A stretch of 64,000 bases of DNA from Pseudomonas oryzihabitans (GTDB lineage: Bacteria > Pseudomonadota > Gammaproteobacteria > Pseudomonadales > Pseudomonadaceae), in assembly GCF_007665395.1 (NCBI RefSeq), contig NZ_VDND01000009.1, positions 124,001-188,000 on the forward strand, in the 5' to 3' direction. A model generated the notes under the pieces. The model did no database searches. It saw nothing but the letters and a program-made list of their open reading frames with translations, and was not told the DNA's origin. Shown one piece after another: positions 19,213-31,316 of the stretch. Position numbers and translations under genes: made by a program. Numbering within the stretch: the stretch's first letter is position 1; every line of letters starts with the position of its first letter.

Positions 19213-19244
19213 GAGCCACTCCCGGGACCTCTCGGGAGCGGCTC
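19213..19244. terminator. Hairpin between convergent mfd and mtnP
   Basis: GAGCCACTCCCG (19213-19224) pairs with CGGGAGCGGCTC (19233-19244) with one mismatch and a loop of 8. It sits in the 47-bp gap between the two convergent stop codons. The trailing sequence is only moderately T-rich, so efficiency is uncertain. Confidence 0.6.
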
Positions 19245-19254
19245 CTTCTACCGA

Positions 19255-20149
<895 letters not shown>

Positions 20150-20152
<3 letters not shown>

Positions 20153-21142
20153 GATGAGTTCAGCCTGGCGCAACCGCTGCAGAGCCTGGCTCCACTGCGG
20201 CTGCTGCCGGTAATCGAGATCGACGTGGCGACGGGCCCTCATGCTGGCCAGCCGTGGTGCGGGTGCGACGCCCAACTGCTGGACTCGGGTCAGGGCCAGC
20301 TCGGCCGCAGCGCGGTCATTGCAGACCAGGCCCATGTCGCAGCCGGCGGCCAGCGCCGCCTCGACCCGCTGACCGGCATCGCCGGCGACGTGGGCGCCAG
20401 CCATCGACAGGTCGTCGCTGAAGATGACGCCCTGGTACTCCAGCTCACCGCGCAGGATCTCCTGCAGCCAGCGCCGGGAAAACCCGGCCGGCTGGGAATC
20501 CACTGCGGGGTAGATGACGTGAGCGGGCATCACCGCACCCAACTTCGGCAGCAGCGCCTGGAACGGCCGCAGATCGGTACGCTGCAGGGTCTCCAGGTCG
20601 CGCTCGTCGGTGGGAATGGCGTAGTGGGAATCGGCTTCGGCCCAGCCGTGTCCGGGAAAGTGCTTGCCGGTGGCGGCCATACCGGCGTCATTCATGCCGG
20701 CGATGAAGGCGCCGCCCAGTTCGATCACCTGCTCGGCGCCACCGAAGGAGCGGGCGCCGATCACCTGGCTGCGCCCGTAGTCGACGTCCAGTACCGGGGC
20801 GAAGCTGAAGTCCAGCCCCACCGCCAGGATCTCGGTCGCCATCAGCCACCCGCAGAGCCGCGCCAGCTCGACGCTGTCCGCCCGCCCGCCCAGCTGGCCC
20901 ATCGCGGGCAGGCGCACCACGTCGCGCCGCAGGCGCTGCACGCGGCCGCCCTCCTGGTCCACCGCCAGCAACAGTTCCGGCCGCACGGCACGGATCGCGC
21001 GGCTCAGCTCGCGCACCTGGCCCGGGGTTTCGATGTTGCGGGCGAACAGGATCAGCCCGCTCACCTCCGGCTGGCGTAGTAGCTGGCGATCCTCGGCGGT
21101 AAGCCAGGTGCCAGCGATATCGACCATCAGGGAGCCTTGCAT
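20150..21142 (-). CDS. nagZ: Beta-N-acetylhexosaminidase NagZ
   Basis: 330-residue cytoplasmic family 3 glycoside hydrolase that removes GlcNAc from anhydromuropeptides during peptidoglycan recycling, producing the signals for AmpR-controlled beta-lactamase. Visible: AVDQEGGRVQR, the GKHFPGHGWAEADSH loop with the catalytic His, and the nucleophile aspartate in VIFSDDLSMAG. Start at 21142 (MQGSLMVDIAGTWL) has GAGG at 5 bases and matches the family; the same frame continues open upstream but without homology. The stop codon lies in repeat copy B. Confidence 0.96.
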
Positions 21143-21222
21143 GGGTACCTCGTCCGAATGCTCCGGCGCCCGGCGCCGCGAAAGGGACGCAAGCTTAACC
21201 CAGGCTTTGCCAGCGCTGCAGC

Positions 21223-21933
21223 CTAGTAGGTCTCGGCCGCCTCGACGGGCGTCGAGCGCCGTGGCCGATACTGGGCCCGGGCCAGCTCGGGCTCGTGCAT
21301 CGCGGTGGGCGCGCGCATGCCGGTGGCGAGAAAGGGCACCATCAGCCGCAGCACCTGCTCGGTATGGGTATCGACGCCGAAGTCGTTCTCGCCGATGGCG
21401 CGCAGCGCCTTGATGCCGGACATGCTGAACACTGCGGCGCCGAGCATAAAGTGGGCGCGCCAGAACAGCTCCAGCGGCGGGATCTCGGGTACCGCATGAT
21501 TCATCAGCAACAGGAAGCGGCGGAAGGCGCGGCCATAGTTCTGCTCGAGATACTTGCGCAGGTGGCCCTGGCTCTGGCTGAACGCCAGGCCCAGCAACCG
21601 CATGAACACCGAGAGATCGTTGCCGTGCCGCGGCTTGATGGCGATCGAGTGGTCGACCAGCAGATTCAGCAGCATCTCCAGGCTCATCTGCTCGCCATTC
21701 TGCGGCTGCCACTGATCCAGATCCCGGTCCAGATTGAAGAAGAAGGGATCGAGGAAGCGCGAGAACACCGCCTGGATCAGCGCCTTCTTGGAACCGAAGT
21801 GGTAGTTGACGGCCGCCAGGTTCACCCCGGCCCGCGTGGTGATGAGCCGCAGCGAGGTTTCGGCGAAGCCGCGCTCGGCGAACAGCTGCTCGGCCGCATC
21901 CAGAATGCGCTCAACGGTATCCGACTGCGCCAT
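21223..21933 (-). CDS. psrA: TetR-family fatty-acid-responsive regulator PsrA
   Basis: 236-residue regulator. The N-terminal TetR helix-turn-helix (VERILDAAEQLFAERGFAETSLRLITTRAGVNLAAVNYHF, broken at the usual places) is nearly identical to P. aeruginosa PsrA as I recall it, followed by an all-helical ligand domain. PsrA senses long-chain fatty acids, represses its own gene and fadBA, and activates rpoS. A perfect palindrome matching its operator lies 24 bases upstream of the start codon, supporting autorepression. The ATG at 21933 (MAQSDTVERIL) matches the family. Confidence 0.92.
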   Translation of the reverse strand: MAQSDTVERILDAAEQLFAERGFAETSLRLITTRAGVNLAAVNYHFGSKKALIQAVFSRFLDPFFFNLDRDLDQWQPQNGEQMSLEMLLNLLVDHSIAIKPRHGNDLSVFMRLLGLAFSQSQGHLRKYLEQNYGRAFRRFLLLMNHAVPEIPPLELFWRAHFMLGAAVFSMSGIKALRAIGENDFGVDTHTEQVLRLMVPFLATGMRAPTAMHEPELARAQYRPRRSTPVEAAETY

Positions 21934-21956
21934 GATCTGCCTCGGTAGATGAATTC

Positions 21957-21980
21957 CGTTTGAAACATATGTTTCAAACG
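21957..21980. promoter_or_regulatory. PsrA operator (autoregulatory palindrome)
   Basis: A perfect 24-bp palindrome, half-site CGTTTGAAACAT, centred between 21968 and 21969. Its core GAAAC-ATAT-GTTTC fits the published PsrA motif (G/C)AAAC-N2-4-GTTT(G/C). Position 24 bases upstream of the psrA ATG suits repression of psrA; the same intergenic region serves lexA in the other direction. Confidence 0.85.
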
Positions 21981-22125
21981 CTATCGGCGTCAATGTCGGC
22001 CTGGCGCCAGACGCCGGGGAAACTGGCCAGGGGTAGCGTGCCCGTCCCCCCTTGGCCGCCACGGGAGCGCAGTCCAGCCTGTCGTCAGAAGCCTGGGCGA
22101 CGGCCTTGCCTGCCACCCGAAGTTA

Positions 22126-22141
22126 CTGTATATAATCACAG
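22126..22141. promoter_or_regulatory. LexA box upstream of lexA
   Basis: CTGTATATAATCACAG fits CTG-N10-CAG with the AT-rich centre typical of gamma-proteobacterial SOS boxes. It ends 26 bases before the lexA ATG, the expected place for autorepression. Confidence 0.88.
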
Positions 22142-22167
22142 CATCATTAGACGACGCGACGTGCATC

Positions 22168-22779
22168 ATGCTGAAACTGACACCGCGACAAGCCGAGATC
22201 CTGGCCTTCATCAAGCGTTGCCTCGAAGCCAATGGCTTTCCGCCCACCCGCGCGGAGATCGCGCAGGAGCTTGGTTTCAAATCGCCGAATGCGGCCGAGG
22301 AACACCTCAAGGCCCTGGCCCGCAAGGGCGCCATCGAGATGACGCCGGGCGCCTCCCGGGGCATTCGCATTCCAGGCCTGGATACCACGCGCAAGGCCGA
22401 CGAGAGCCTGCCGGTCATCGGTCGGGTCGCGGCCGGTGCGCCCATCCTGGCGGAGCAGAACGTCGAGGAGAATTGCGCCATCAACCCGGCGTTCTTCCAG
22501 CCGCGTGCCGACTACCTGCTCAGGGTCAAGGGCATGAGCATGAAGGACGTCGGCATCCTCGATGGCGACCTCCTCGCCGTGCATGTGACCCGCGAGGTGC
22601 ACAACGGCCAGATCGTCGTGGCCCGGGTGGGCGACGAGGTCACCGTGAAGAGATTCAAGCGCTCGGGCAACCAGGTCACCCTGCTGGCGGAAAATCCCGA
22701 GTTCTCCCCCATCGAAGTCGATCTTTCCACTCAGGAATTCGCCATCGAAGGGTTGAGCGTCGGCGTCATCCGCCGCTGA
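22168..22779 (+). CDS. lexA: SOS repressor LexA
   Basis: 203-residue repressor of the SOS regulon. N-terminal winged helix ([21 protein letters not shown] recognition region) and C-terminal S24 peptidase domain with self-cleavage bond Ala89-Gly90 in RVAAGAPI, nucleophile Ser124 in KGMSMKD and Lys161 in EVTVKRFKR. The spacing of these residues equals that of E. coli LexA shifted by five. The Shine-Dalgarno sequence is poor. The gene is followed by a hairpin and then sulA. Confidence 0.96.
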   Translation: MLKLTPRQAEILAFIKRCLEANGFPPTRAEIAQELGFKSPNAAEEHLKALARKGAIEMTPGASRGIRIPGLDTTRKADESLPVIGRVAAGAPILAEQNVEENCAINPAFFQPRADYLLRVKGMSMKDVGILDGDLLAVHVTREVHNGQIVVARVGDEVTVKRFKRSGNQVTLLAENPEFSPIEVDLSTQEFAIEGLSVGVIRR

Positions 22780-22785
22780 CGTCCA

Positions 22786-22812
22786 GGGCTGGCCTCACCG
22801 CCAGCCCCTATT
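22786..22812 (+). terminator. Hairpin after lexA
   Basis: GGGCTGGC (22786-22793) and GCCAGCCC (22800-22807) with loop CTCACC, followed by CTATTTA. A short T-tract makes this a moderate intrinsic terminator or attenuator separating lexA from sulA. Confidence 0.65.
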
Positions 22813-22901
22813 TACCCGCTGTTCGCCTTGCGCCGAAGTCTTGATCGGGGGTATCGGTTCGCGCTCCAGAAAGCGCTCAAGACCAGGCGGAGAACATTGA
22901 C

Positions 22902-22924
22902 GTCATGTAGTGGTGGTACATGAC
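22902..22924. promoter_or_regulatory. Palindrome upstream of sulA
   Basis: GTCATGTA (22902-22909) and TACATGAC (22917-22924) are perfect inverted repeats around a 7-base spacer GTGGTGG, 40 bases upstream of the sulA ATG. The sequence does not fit CTG-N10-CAG, and I find no such box elsewhere in the 184-bp lexA-sulA gap. It could be an operator for another regulator or simply an mRNA hairpin. Confidence 0.5.
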
Positions 22925-22963
22925 CTCAAGTGGATTTGATCAAGTCGCCTCGAGGAGGTCGCC

Positions 22964-23461
22964 ATGCAATTTCCCCTGATGTTCGATGCACCGCGCTCGT
23001 CCGTTCAAGAGCGGGAGCTGGCCCCCCTGCTGCTGCAGGAGCTGACCGCCTTCCTGCCCAAGCCCGGCAAGCCGGTACGGGAACTGCCGGTCGCTGCGCT
23101 GCCGGACACCTTCAGCGAGATGTCCCTGCACGGTAGCCAGGAGCAGTGCCTGCAACTGCTCGCACCCATCCTGCGGCAACTCAGCGAGAAGGACGATGCG
23201 CGCTGGCTGACCCTGGTCACCCCGCCCTCACTGCTCAGCAATGCCTGGCTGCGCAGCACCCACCTGAATCCCGAGCGCGTGCTCCTGTTGCAGACGCCCA
23301 GTGCGGCCAAGACGCTGCAACTGGCCTGCGAGGTACTGCGCAAGGGCCAGAGCCATACGGTGATCAGCTGGCTGCACGACCTGAGTGACGCGGGCAAGCA
23401 GCAATTGGCGCGCGCCGCGGCCCAGGGCAATAGCCAGAGCCTGAACATCAGATTCGCGTAA
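22964..23461 (+). CDS. sulA: Cell division inhibitor SulA
   Basis: 165-residue SOS-induced inhibitor that sequesters FtsZ monomers. The sequence shows the SulA/RecA-like core: SEMSLHGSQEQCLQLLAPILRQLS, RWLTLVTPPSLLSNAWLR and VLRKGQSHTVISWL. Good Shine-Dalgarno (GAGGAGG) before the ATG. In P. aeruginosa it is co-regulated with lexA; here the two are separated by a hairpin and a palindrome. Confidence 0.92.
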   Translation: MQFPLMFDAPRSSVQERELAPLLLQELTAFLPKPGKPVRELPVAALPDTFSEMSLHGSQEQCLQLLAPILRQLSEKDDARWLTLVTPPSLLSNAWLRSTHLNPERVLLLQTPSAAKTLQLACEVLRKGQSHTVISWLHDLSDAGKQQLARAAAQGNSQSLNIRFA

Positions 23462-23490
23462 TGGAAGGCGGGCGGTACGAGGCGTAGGGA

Positions 23491-23513
23491 CGGCATTCCA
23501 GGACAGAATGCCG
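23491..23513. terminator. Hairpin between sulA and convergent gene
   Basis: CGGCATTC (23491-23498) and GAATGCCG (23506-23513) with a 7-base loop, between the two convergent stop codons. No long T-run follows in either direction. Confidence 0.5.
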
Positions 23514-23529
23514 GTATCTCGGTAAGGGA

Positions 23530-23766
23530 TCAGTGCAGGACGCGCGGTTGATCGTCGCGTTGCAGGCTATCGCCTTCGGCCAGTCGACCGGCCATCTGCA
23601 CGCCCAGGTTGAACATGGCCTTGGCCACCTCGATCTGCTGTCCGTGCAGGAAATCCTTGGCATCGCTGGAGAACTCCAGGGTAACGAGGGCTTCCTCGTC
23701 GTCCGCACGGCGCAACACGATGCGACCATCGGAAAGTTCAACGATTTCCAGGTAGGCAGTAGTCAT
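23530..23766 (-). CDS. Conserved hypothetical protein, 78 residues
   Basis: Small acidic soluble protein (MTTAYLEIVELSDGRIVLRRADDEEALVTLEFSSDAK...). Conserved in Pseudomonas at this place between sulA and the DUF6586-type gene (PA3009-like). No catalytic motif, signal peptide or membrane segment. Function not known to me. Confidence 0.75.
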   Translation of the reverse strand: MTTAYLEIVELSDGRIVLRRADDEEALVTLEFSSDAKDFLHGQQIEVAKAMFNLGVQMAGRLAEGDSLQRDDQPRVLH

Positions 23767-23900
23767 TCAGTATCTCCACAGCTAAGCGAACAGTGTAACA
23801 GCGTGGGGTCTGAGAGGCTGACCTGCCTGAGCCTTTTTCGACGGTCTGCAAGGCCCTCTTCCTGAAGGCCGCTGAGGACGAGCTACCAGGGCCGCGCGCC

Positions 23901-24419
23901 CTACCACTCGGTCATGGCGCCGCGAAAGCGGAGTGCCGTCTGCTTGAGGCTTTGGCGCCAGGCTTCCACCTCGTCCAGGCCCAGTTCCGGCTCGGCCGGC
24001 TCGAGACTGACCGCTTCGATCAGCGGCAGCGTCGGGTCCTGCTTGGGCCGACGAGCTGCCTGGGGCGGCTGCAACAGGCGCTGGTACTCGGCGATCAATC
24101 GCGCGAGCCAGGTTTCCGGGTTACCGGCCAACTCCGCCAGTTCACCCATCTCCGGACTGGGCGTCTCGTGCAGCGCCTCGGGGGAGAGCAACACCGCCAG
24201 CGAGGTGGCCTCCATGGTGGGATGCCGATAGAAACCCGCCACCTCCTGGCAGAGCCCCAGCAGGGCTCCGTGGAGGTGGAACAGGCAGGCTTCGCGTTCG
24301 GCCATGATGCGCCCCTGGCTATGCGCCGTGGGCGCGGCCTGGGCCGAGCGCCAGCTGTCCAGTGCCAGGCCGGCGAAGTAGAGCTTCTGGTTGGTCCGGG
24401 TGTAACGCTCGTTGGCCAT
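23901..24419 (-). CDS. DUF6586-type conserved protein
   Basis: 172-residue soluble, largely helical protein with a proline/acid-rich linker (residues ~110-135). It is the conserved gene upstream of the 78-residue gene and downstream of topA in Pseudomonas (PA3010-like). The ATG at 24419 (MANERYTRTNQKLYFAG) is preceded by AGGAGAAGG, which decides the start against the longer in-frame version. No function is assigned; family name from memory. Confidence 0.75.
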   Translation of the reverse strand: MANERYTRTNQKLYFAGLALDSWRSAQAAPTAHSQGRIMAEREACLFHLHGALLGLCQEVAGFYRHPTMEATSLAVLLSPEALHETPSPEMGELAELAGNPETWLARLIAEYQRLLQPPQAARRPKQDPTLPLIEAVSLEPAEPELGLDEVEAWRQSLKQTALRFRGAMTEW

Positions 24420-24478
24420 GCCCTTCTCCTGCGACCGGCGCACCGGTCGGTTTCTCTCCCGCCAGGGTCGACTCAGCC

Positions 24479-27085
24479 CTAGCGCTTCTCTTCCACCTGC
24501 CACTTCTTGCCGTCGTAGAAGGCCTTCCAGCCGGTGGGCTTGCCCTCGACCTCAGTCTGCACGTACTGCTCCTTGGTCTTGCGGCTGAAGCGGATCACCG
24601 CCGGACGCCCCTCGCCATCCTTCACCGGGGCACTGAGCAGATAATGGTACTTGGGATCGATCTCGTCGCGATGGGGCAGCAATTCGCTGACCAGCGGCGC
24701 GCGGGTCTCGCGATTCTTCGGGAAACCACTGGCGGCCAGGAACAGGCCCGAGGCTCCGTCACGCAGCACATAGGTGTCGTCGACCTTCTCGCAGCGCAGC
24801 TCCGGCATGGGCACGGCATCCATTTTCGGCGGGGCCGGCTCGCCGTTCTTGAGCAGCTTGCGGGTGTTCTTGCAGGCCGGGTTGGTACAGCCGAAGAACT
24901 TGCCGAAGCGACCGGTCTTGAGCTGCATCTCACTGCCACACTTGTCGCATTCCAGCGACGGACCCTCGTAGCCCTTGATGCGATAGCTGCCCTCTTCGAT
25001 CTCGTAGCCCGGGCAGTCGGGGTTGTTGCCGCAGACGTGCAGCTTGCGGTGCTCGTCGATCAGGTAGGCGTCCATCGCGGTGCTGCAGATGGGGCAACGG
25101 TGCTTGCCGCGCAGGACGAGGGACTCGGATTCGCCCTCGTCGTCTTCGGCGATCTCGTCGCCCGGCACCAGGTTGATGGTGGCTTTGCAGCGTTCCTTGG
25201 GCGGCAGGGCATAGCCCGAGCAGCCGAGGAAGACCCCGGTGGAGGCGGTGCGGATCATCATTGGCCGGCCGCAGACCTGGCAGGGAATGTCAGTCAGGGT
25301 GGGCTGGTTGGCCCTCATGCCCTTCTCGCCGGCCTCGGCGGTCTCCAGCTTCTGCTTGAAGTCGCCATAGAATTCGTCGAGCAGGTTCTTCCAGTCCCGC
25401 TCGCCCTGGGCAACGTTGTCCAGGTTGCCTTCCATGTTGGCGGTGAAGCTGAAGTCCATCAGGTTGGCAAAGCTTTCGTTGAGGCGATCGGTGACGATGT
25501 CACCCATCTTCTCGGCATAGAAACGGCGATTGTGCACCGTCACGTAGCCGCGATCCTGGATGGTGGAGATGATGGCGGCATAGGTGGACGGCCGGCCGAT
25601 GCCGCGCTTCTCCAGCTCCTTGACCAGGCTGGCTTCGGAGAAGCGCGCCGGCGGCTTGGTGAAATGCTGGCTGGGGTCGAGCTTGACCAGGCCGAGGTCT
25701 TCGCCCTGCTTCATCTCGGGCAGGACATCGTCGTCGCCCGGCTTGCTCTGTTGCGGCAGCACGCGGGTGTAGCCATCGAACTTGAGGATGCGGCCACGGG
25801 CGCGCAACTCGAAGTCGCCCGCCGCCGCGGTCACGGTGGTGGACAGGTATTCGGCCGGTGGCATCTGGCAGGCCAGGAACTGGCGCCAGATCAGTTCGTA
25901 CAGGCGCTCGGCGTCGCGCTCCATGCCCGACAGGCTGTTGGGCTTGACGTTGATATCGGACGGACGGATGGCCTCGTGAGCCTCCTGGGCGCCTTCGCGA
26001 CTACCGTAGACATTGGCCTTTTCCGGCAGGTACTGCTTGCCAAACTCGCTCTCGATGTAGCCGCGGGCCATGGCGATGGCATCGCCCGAGAGGTTGGTCG
26101 AGTCGGTACGCATGTAGGTGATGTAGCCGGCCTCGTAGAGACGCTGGGCCATCATCATGGTCTTCTTCACCCCGAAGCCCAGGCGATTGCTCGCCGCCTG
26201 CTGCAGGGTGGAGGTGATGAAGGGTGCCGAGGGCTTGCTGCTGGTCGGCTTGTCTTCGCGCTTGGCGATGCGATAGGCAGCCTTTTCCAGCTTGGCCAGG
26301 GCGGCCTTGGCCTGGGCTTCGTTCAGCGGCTTGAAGGCTTCACCCTTCTCGCGCACCACCTCAAAACGCACCTGGGCCTTTTTCGGCGTGGCCAGGTCGG
26401 CGTGGATTTCCCAGTATTCCTCGGGGACGAAGGCGCGGATCTCGCGCTCGCGCTCCACCACCAGCTTGACCGCGACGGACTGCACCCGACCGGCGGACAG
26501 GCCACGGGCGATCTTCGACCACAGCAGCGGCGAGACCATGTAGCCAACCACGCGGTCGAGGAAGCGACGCGCCTGCTGGGCGTTGACGCGATTGATGTCC
26601 AGCTCGCCGGGCTGGGAGAAGGCCTCCTGGATGGCCTTCTTGGTGATCTCGTTGAAGACCACGCGCTTGTAGCGCGAGTCGTCGCCACCGATGGCTTCCC
26701 GCAGGTGCCAGGCGATGGCCTCCCCTTCGCGGTCCAAGTCGGTGGCGAGATAGACGGTGTCGGCGTCCTTGGCCAGCCGGCGCAGTTCCTCGATCACCTT
26801 TTCCTTGCCGGGCAGGATCTCGTAGTGCGCCTTCCAGCCATGCTCGGGGTCGACCCCCATGCGCGTGAACAGCTGGCGCCGGGCCTTTTCCTTGGGTGAC
26901 AGCGCGGGCGCCTCGGCGGCGGTCTTGCGCGTCTTGGCGGCGGGCTCCTTGGCGGTGCCGGCGCCGCTGGTGGGAAGGTCGCGGATATGGCCGATGCTCG
27001 ACTTCACCACGTACTGGTTGCCCAGATACTTGTTGATGGTCTTGGCCTTGGCCGGGGATTCCACGATGACCAGCGATTTACCCAT
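24479..27085 (-). CDS. topA: DNA topoisomerase I
   Basis: 868-residue type IA topoisomerase relaxing negative supercoils. N-terminal Toprim domain ([36 protein letters not shown]), active-site Tyr324 in [14 protein letters not shown], and C-terminal zinc-ribbon modules whose cysteine pairs are clear: CQVCGRP...C, CPICSTAM...CGNNPDC and CDKCGSEM...CTNPAC. Ends with a basic tail. Monocistronic-looking; the 149-bp gap upstream holds no gene. Confidence 0.96.
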   Translation of the reverse strand: MGKSLVIVESPAKAKTINKYLGNQYVVKSSIGHIRDLPTSGAGTAKEPAAKTRKTAAEAPALSPKEKARRQLFTRMGVDPEHGWKAHYEILPGKEKVIEELRRLAKDADTVYLATDLDREGEAIAWHLREAIGGDDSRYKRVVFNEITKKAIQEAFSQPGELDINRVNAQQARRFLDRVVGYMVSPLLWSKIARGLSAGRVQSVAVKLVVEREREIRAFVPEEYWEIHADLATPKKAQVRFEVVREKGEAFKPLNEAQAKAALAKLEKAAYRIAKREDKPTSSKPSAPFITSTLQQAASNRLGFGVKKTMMMAQRLYEAGYITYMRTDSTNLSGDAIAMARGYIESEFGKQYLPEKANVYGSREGAQEAHEAIRPSDINVKPNSLSGMERDAERLYELIWRQFLACQMPPAEYLSTTVTAAAGDFELRARGRILKFDGYTRVLPQQSKPGDDDVLPEMKQGEDLGLVKLDPSQHFTKPPARFSEASLVKELEKRGIGRPSTYAAIISTIQDRGYVTVHNRRFYAEKMGDIVTDRLNESFANLMDFSFTANMEGNLDNVAQGERDWKNLLDEFYGDFKQKLETAEAGEKGMRANQPTLTDIPCQVCGRPMMIRTASTGVFLGCSGYALPPKERCKATINLVPGDEIAEDDEGESESLVLRGKHRCPICSTAMDAYLIDEHRKLHVCGNNPDCPGYEIEEGSYRIKGYEGPSLECDKCGSEMQLKTGRFGKFFGCTNPACKNTRKLLKNGEPAPPKMDAVPMPELRCEKVDDTYVLRDGASGLFLAASGFPKNRETRAPLVSELLPHRDEIDPKYHYLLSAPVKDGEGRPAVIRFSRKTKEQYVQTEVEGKPTGWKAFYDGKKWQVEEKR

Positions 27086-27234
27086 GGGAGAGTCAGATTC
27101 CTGCTTGAAAGCGATGAGCGAGCGAAAGGCGAGCGCCGTAGCGGCGAATGGAGGACCGGACCGATTTCAGTCTGGTGCGCCGGGGGCGGTCGGCCAACGC
27201 GGCACCGCTATATATAGTGGCGATGTCGGCAAGG

Positions 27235-27486
27235 TCAAGGCTGGGTCTTGGCATCCAGACCCAAGGGATCGGCTTCGACGCTGATCAGCGCGAAGCGCGG
27301 CACCTGCTCGCCATCCACCTGGACGCTCTCGCGAAACATGCTCAGGGGCCGGGCCCAGAGACCATATTCGCCGTACAGCGCCTGATAGATGACCAGCTCT
27401 TCCTCGGTCTCCGAATGCCGGGCCACGCCCAGCACCCGATACTGCTGACCCTTGTAGTGGCGGTAGAGTCCCGTCTGCAATGCCAT
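27235..27486 (-). CDS. DUF1653 protein
   Basis: 83-residue protein with the DUF1653 pattern: GLYRHYKGQQYRVLGVARHSETEEELVIYQALYGEYGLWARPL, broken by variable positions, and ending FRESVQVDGEQVPRF. Widely conserved, beta-rich, without assigned biochemical function. Lies downstream of fadBA after a terminator and in the same direction. Confidence 0.85.
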   Translation of the reverse strand: MALQTGLYRHYKGQQYRVLGVARHSETEEELVIYQALYGEYGLWARPLSMFRESVQVDGEQVPRFALISVEADPLGLDAKTQP

Positions 27487-27496
27487 GTTCCACCTC

Positions 27497-27535
27497 GAAA
27501 AAAGAAAACCGGGGCGGCCCTGGGGGCGCCCCGGT
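27497..27535 (-). terminator. Rho-independent terminator of fadBA
   Basis: On the minus strand, ACCGGGGCG (27535-27527) pairs with CGCCCCGGT (27516-27508) over a 10-base loop, followed directly by TTTTCTTTTTT. It begins about 20 bases after the fadA stop codon. Confidence 0.85.
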
Positions 27536-27555
27536 CGGATGACGCGCGCCGCGGA

Positions 27556-28752
<1,197 letters not shown>

Positions 28753-30900
28753 TCAACCGAAGAAGCGTTGGCCGGCGGCGGCCATTTCGCGGAGTTTGGG
28801 GGTCGGGTGGTACAGCGGCCCGAGGTCGGCGTACTTATCGGCCATGGCGACGAATTCGGCCACGCCGAGGCTGTCGATGTAGCGCAGCGCACCACCGCGG
28901 AAGGGTGGGAAGCCGATGCCATAGATCAGGCCCATGTCGGCCTCGGCGGCGCTGTCGACGATACCGTCTTCCAGGCAGCGCACGGCTTCCAGGCACAGCG
29001 GCACCATCATCCGCTCGACGATCTCTTCATCAGTGAATTCACGCTGTTCGTAGGTGACCGGTGCCAGCACCTCGGCCACGGCCGGGTCGGCGACCTTCTT
29101 CGGCTTGCCCTTCTTGTCGGTCTCGTAGACGTAGAAGCCCTTGCCGTTCTTCTGGCCGAAGCGCTGGGCTTCGTAGAGGGCGTCCACCGCGGTCTTGCGG
29201 CTTTCCTTCATGCGCTCGGGGAAACCCTCGGCCATGACGTCGCGGGCGTGGTGGGCGGTGTCCATGCCGACCACGTCCATCAGGTAGGCCGGGCCCATGG
29301 GCCAGCCGAACTTCTCCATCAGCCGGTCAACCCGCTGGAAGTCGGCACCCTGGGCCAGCAGCGCGGCGAAGCCGCCGAAGTAGGGGAATAGAATGCGGTT
29401 GACCAAGAAGCCGGGGCAGTCGTTGACCACGATGGGGTTCTTGCCCATCTGGCGGGCATAGGCCACGGTGGTGGCGATGGCCTTCTCGCTGGTCTTCTCG
29501 CCGCGGATCACTTCCACCAGGGGCATCATGTGCACCGGGTTGAAGAAGTGCATGCCGCAGAAGTTTTCCGGACGCTTGAGCGCCTGCGCCAGCAGGCTGA
29601 TGGAAATGGTCGAGGTGTTGGAGGTGAGGATGGCGTCCTCACGCACCTGGCCCTCCACTTCCGCCAGTACGGCCTGCTTGACCTTGGGATTCTCCACCAC
29701 GGCCTCGACCACCAGGTCGACGCTCTTGAAGTCGCCATAGGACAGGGTCGGGCGGATGCGATTGAGCGCCTCGGCCATCTTTACCGGCTCCAGGCGACCC
29801 TTCTCGACGCGCTTGTTGAGCAGCTTGCTGGCTTCGCTCAGCCCCAGTTCCAGGGCCTCGTCGCGGATGTCCTTCATCAGGATCGGGGTGCCCTTGAGCG
29901 CGGACTGGTAGGCGATGCCGCCACCCATGATGCCGGCGCCCAGGACGCTGGTGAGCTTGACCGGCGCAGCCAGCTTCTCCAGCCCCTTGGCCTTGCGCTT
30001 GAGCGCCTGGTCGTTGAGGAACAGGCCCACCAGGCTGGCGGAGACCGAGGTCTGGGCCATCTTGGCGAAACCGGCGCCTTCCACTTCCAGGGCCTTGTCG
30101 CGACCGTAGTTGGCGGACTTCTGGATGGCCTTGATGGCTTCCAGCGGCGCCGGATAGTGCGGGCCGGCTTGGCTGGCGACGAAGCCCTTGGCCGATTCGA
30201 AGGCCATCATGGCTTCGATGGCGTTGAGCTGCAGCTTCTCCAGCTTGGGCTTGCGCTTGGCGCGGTAGTCCAGCTCGCCGGCGGCGGCGCGGCGGACCAG
30301 GTCCAGGGCGGCGTCGAACAGGTGCTCGGGGGCCACCACGGCATCGGCTACGCCGACCTTGAGGGCGGTGGCGGCGTCGTTTTCCTTGCCGGAGGCTATC
30401 CATTCGATGGCATTGTCGCTACCGATCAGGCGCGGCAGGCGCACGGTGCCACCCCAGCCCGGGTAGATGCCCAGCTTGACTTCCGGCAGGCCGATGCGCG
30501 CCGCGGTGCTCAGTACCCGGTAGTCGGCGGCCAGGGTCATCTCGCAGCCGCCACCCAGGGCGATGCCGCCCACCGCGGCCACGGTGGGGACCGGCAGGTC
30601 TTCGAAGTCGTTGAAGATGCGATTGATCTCGGCGATGCCGGCCTGCAGCTCTGCGGTCGGCCGGCCGAACATCTCGACGAATTCGGTGATGTCGGCGCCG
30701 ACGATGAAGACGTCCTTGCCGCTGGTGACGATGACGCCGCGCAGGCCGGCGTGGGCTTTCAGGGCATCCACGGCCTGGCGGAATTCACGCAGGGTGATGG
30801 CGCTGAACTTGTTGACCGATTCGCCTTGGAGGTCGAAGCGAAGTTCGGCGATGCCGTCCTCCACGTCGCGCACCGAAAGGGCTTTGCCTTCGAAAATCAT
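28753..30900 (-). CDS. fadB: Fatty-acid oxidation complex alpha subunit FadB (FoaA)
   Basis: 715-residue bifunctional protein: N-terminal enoyl-CoA hydratase/isomerase ([30 protein letters not shown]) and C-terminal 3-hydroxyacyl-CoA dehydrogenase ([16 protein letters not shown] dinucleotide motif; [17 protein letters not shown]). Start ATG at 30900 has AAGGGAG at 8 bases and matches the family. In P. aeruginosa this operon is repressed by PsrA; only a weak PsrA-like half-site (CAACCGTTTG, 31022-31031) is visible upstream. Confidence 0.96.
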   Translation of the reverse strand: MIFEGKALSVRDVEDGIAELRFDLQGESVNKFSAITLREFRQAVDALKAHAGLRGVIVTSGKDVFIVGADITEFVEMFGRPTAELQAGIAEINRIFNDFEDLPVPTVAAVGGIALGGGCEMTLAADYRVLSTAARIGLPEVKLGIYPGWGGTVRLPRLIGSDNAIEWIASGKENDAATALKVGVADAVVAPEHLFDAALDLVRRAAAGELDYRAKRKPKLEKLQLNAIEAMMAFESAKGFVASQAGPHYPAPLEAIKAIQKSANYGRDKALEVEGAGFAKMAQTSVSASLVGLFLNDQALKRKAKGLEKLAAPVKLTSVLGAGIMGGGIAYQSALKGTPILMKDIRDEALELGLSEASKLLNKRVEKGRLEPVKMAEALNRIRPTLSYGDFKSVDLVVEAVVENPKVKQAVLAEVEGQVREDAILTSNTSTISISLLAQALKRPENFCGMHFFNPVHMMPLVEVIRGEKTSEKAIATTVAYARQMGKNPIVVNDCPGFLVNRILFPYFGGFAALLAQGADFQRVDRLMEKFGWPMGPAYLMDVVGMDTAHHARDVMAEGFPERMKESRKTAVDALYEAQRFGQKNGKGFYVYETDKKGKPKKVADPAVAEVLAPVTYEQREFTDEEIVERMMVPLCLEAVRCLEDGIVDSAAEADMGLIYGIGFPPFRGGALRYIDSLGVAEFVAMADKYADLGPLYHPTPKLREMAAAGQRFFG

Positions 30901-31316
30901 CAGCGGGTCTCCCTTGAGTCCTGGTCGCGAGGCGGGCGGTAGCTTCAGCTGGAAGCCGAGGATCGCCAGCCCCGATATTGTTCTGTGGAGGGCACCGGCC
31001 GGGCCGGGGCGAAAATTCATACAACCGTTTGAACGGCTCGCACAACCTTCTGGCAAAAGCGGGCGCTTGTCAATTGGGACGCAGGGGGAAAGCGCGGCCG
31101 GAGGTTCCAACGGCGGGCGCTTGAGCTTGTCGCGCTTCTGTGCAAGATAGCCGTGGAGCTATCCCCGACTCCTGGAGTCGAAACTACAAGTGGGCGAGAG
31201 TCTGCCTGACCAGCCGCCGCGCGAATTGCCGGTTCTGCCCAGTCAGTGCCTGAAGCCCGCGAATCGAGCGCCAGCCACGGTACGGCCTGGCGCCCCATCA
31301 TGAAGGAGAGATGTGT
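30901..31316. other. Divergent fadB/usp promoter region
   Basis: 416 bp without a convincing gene. It must hold the promoters of fadB (minus) and the universal stress gene (plus). Visible structure: GTTTGAAC-type sequence at 31027-31034, a palindrome CGACTCC-T-GGAGTCG at 31166-31180, and an imperfect GATAG...CTATC pair at 31147-31163. No clear sigma-70 pair stands out. Confidence 0.5.

Noticed and set aside
24362-26899. 845-codon plus-strand frame opposite topA
   Set aside because: Antisense shadow; topA on the minus strand carries Toprim, Tyr324 and zinc motifs.
31020-31036. PsrA operator for fadBA
   Set aside because: Only one good half (GTTTG) is present in CAACCGTTTG; too weak to list as a site although PsrA control of fadBA is known elsewhere.
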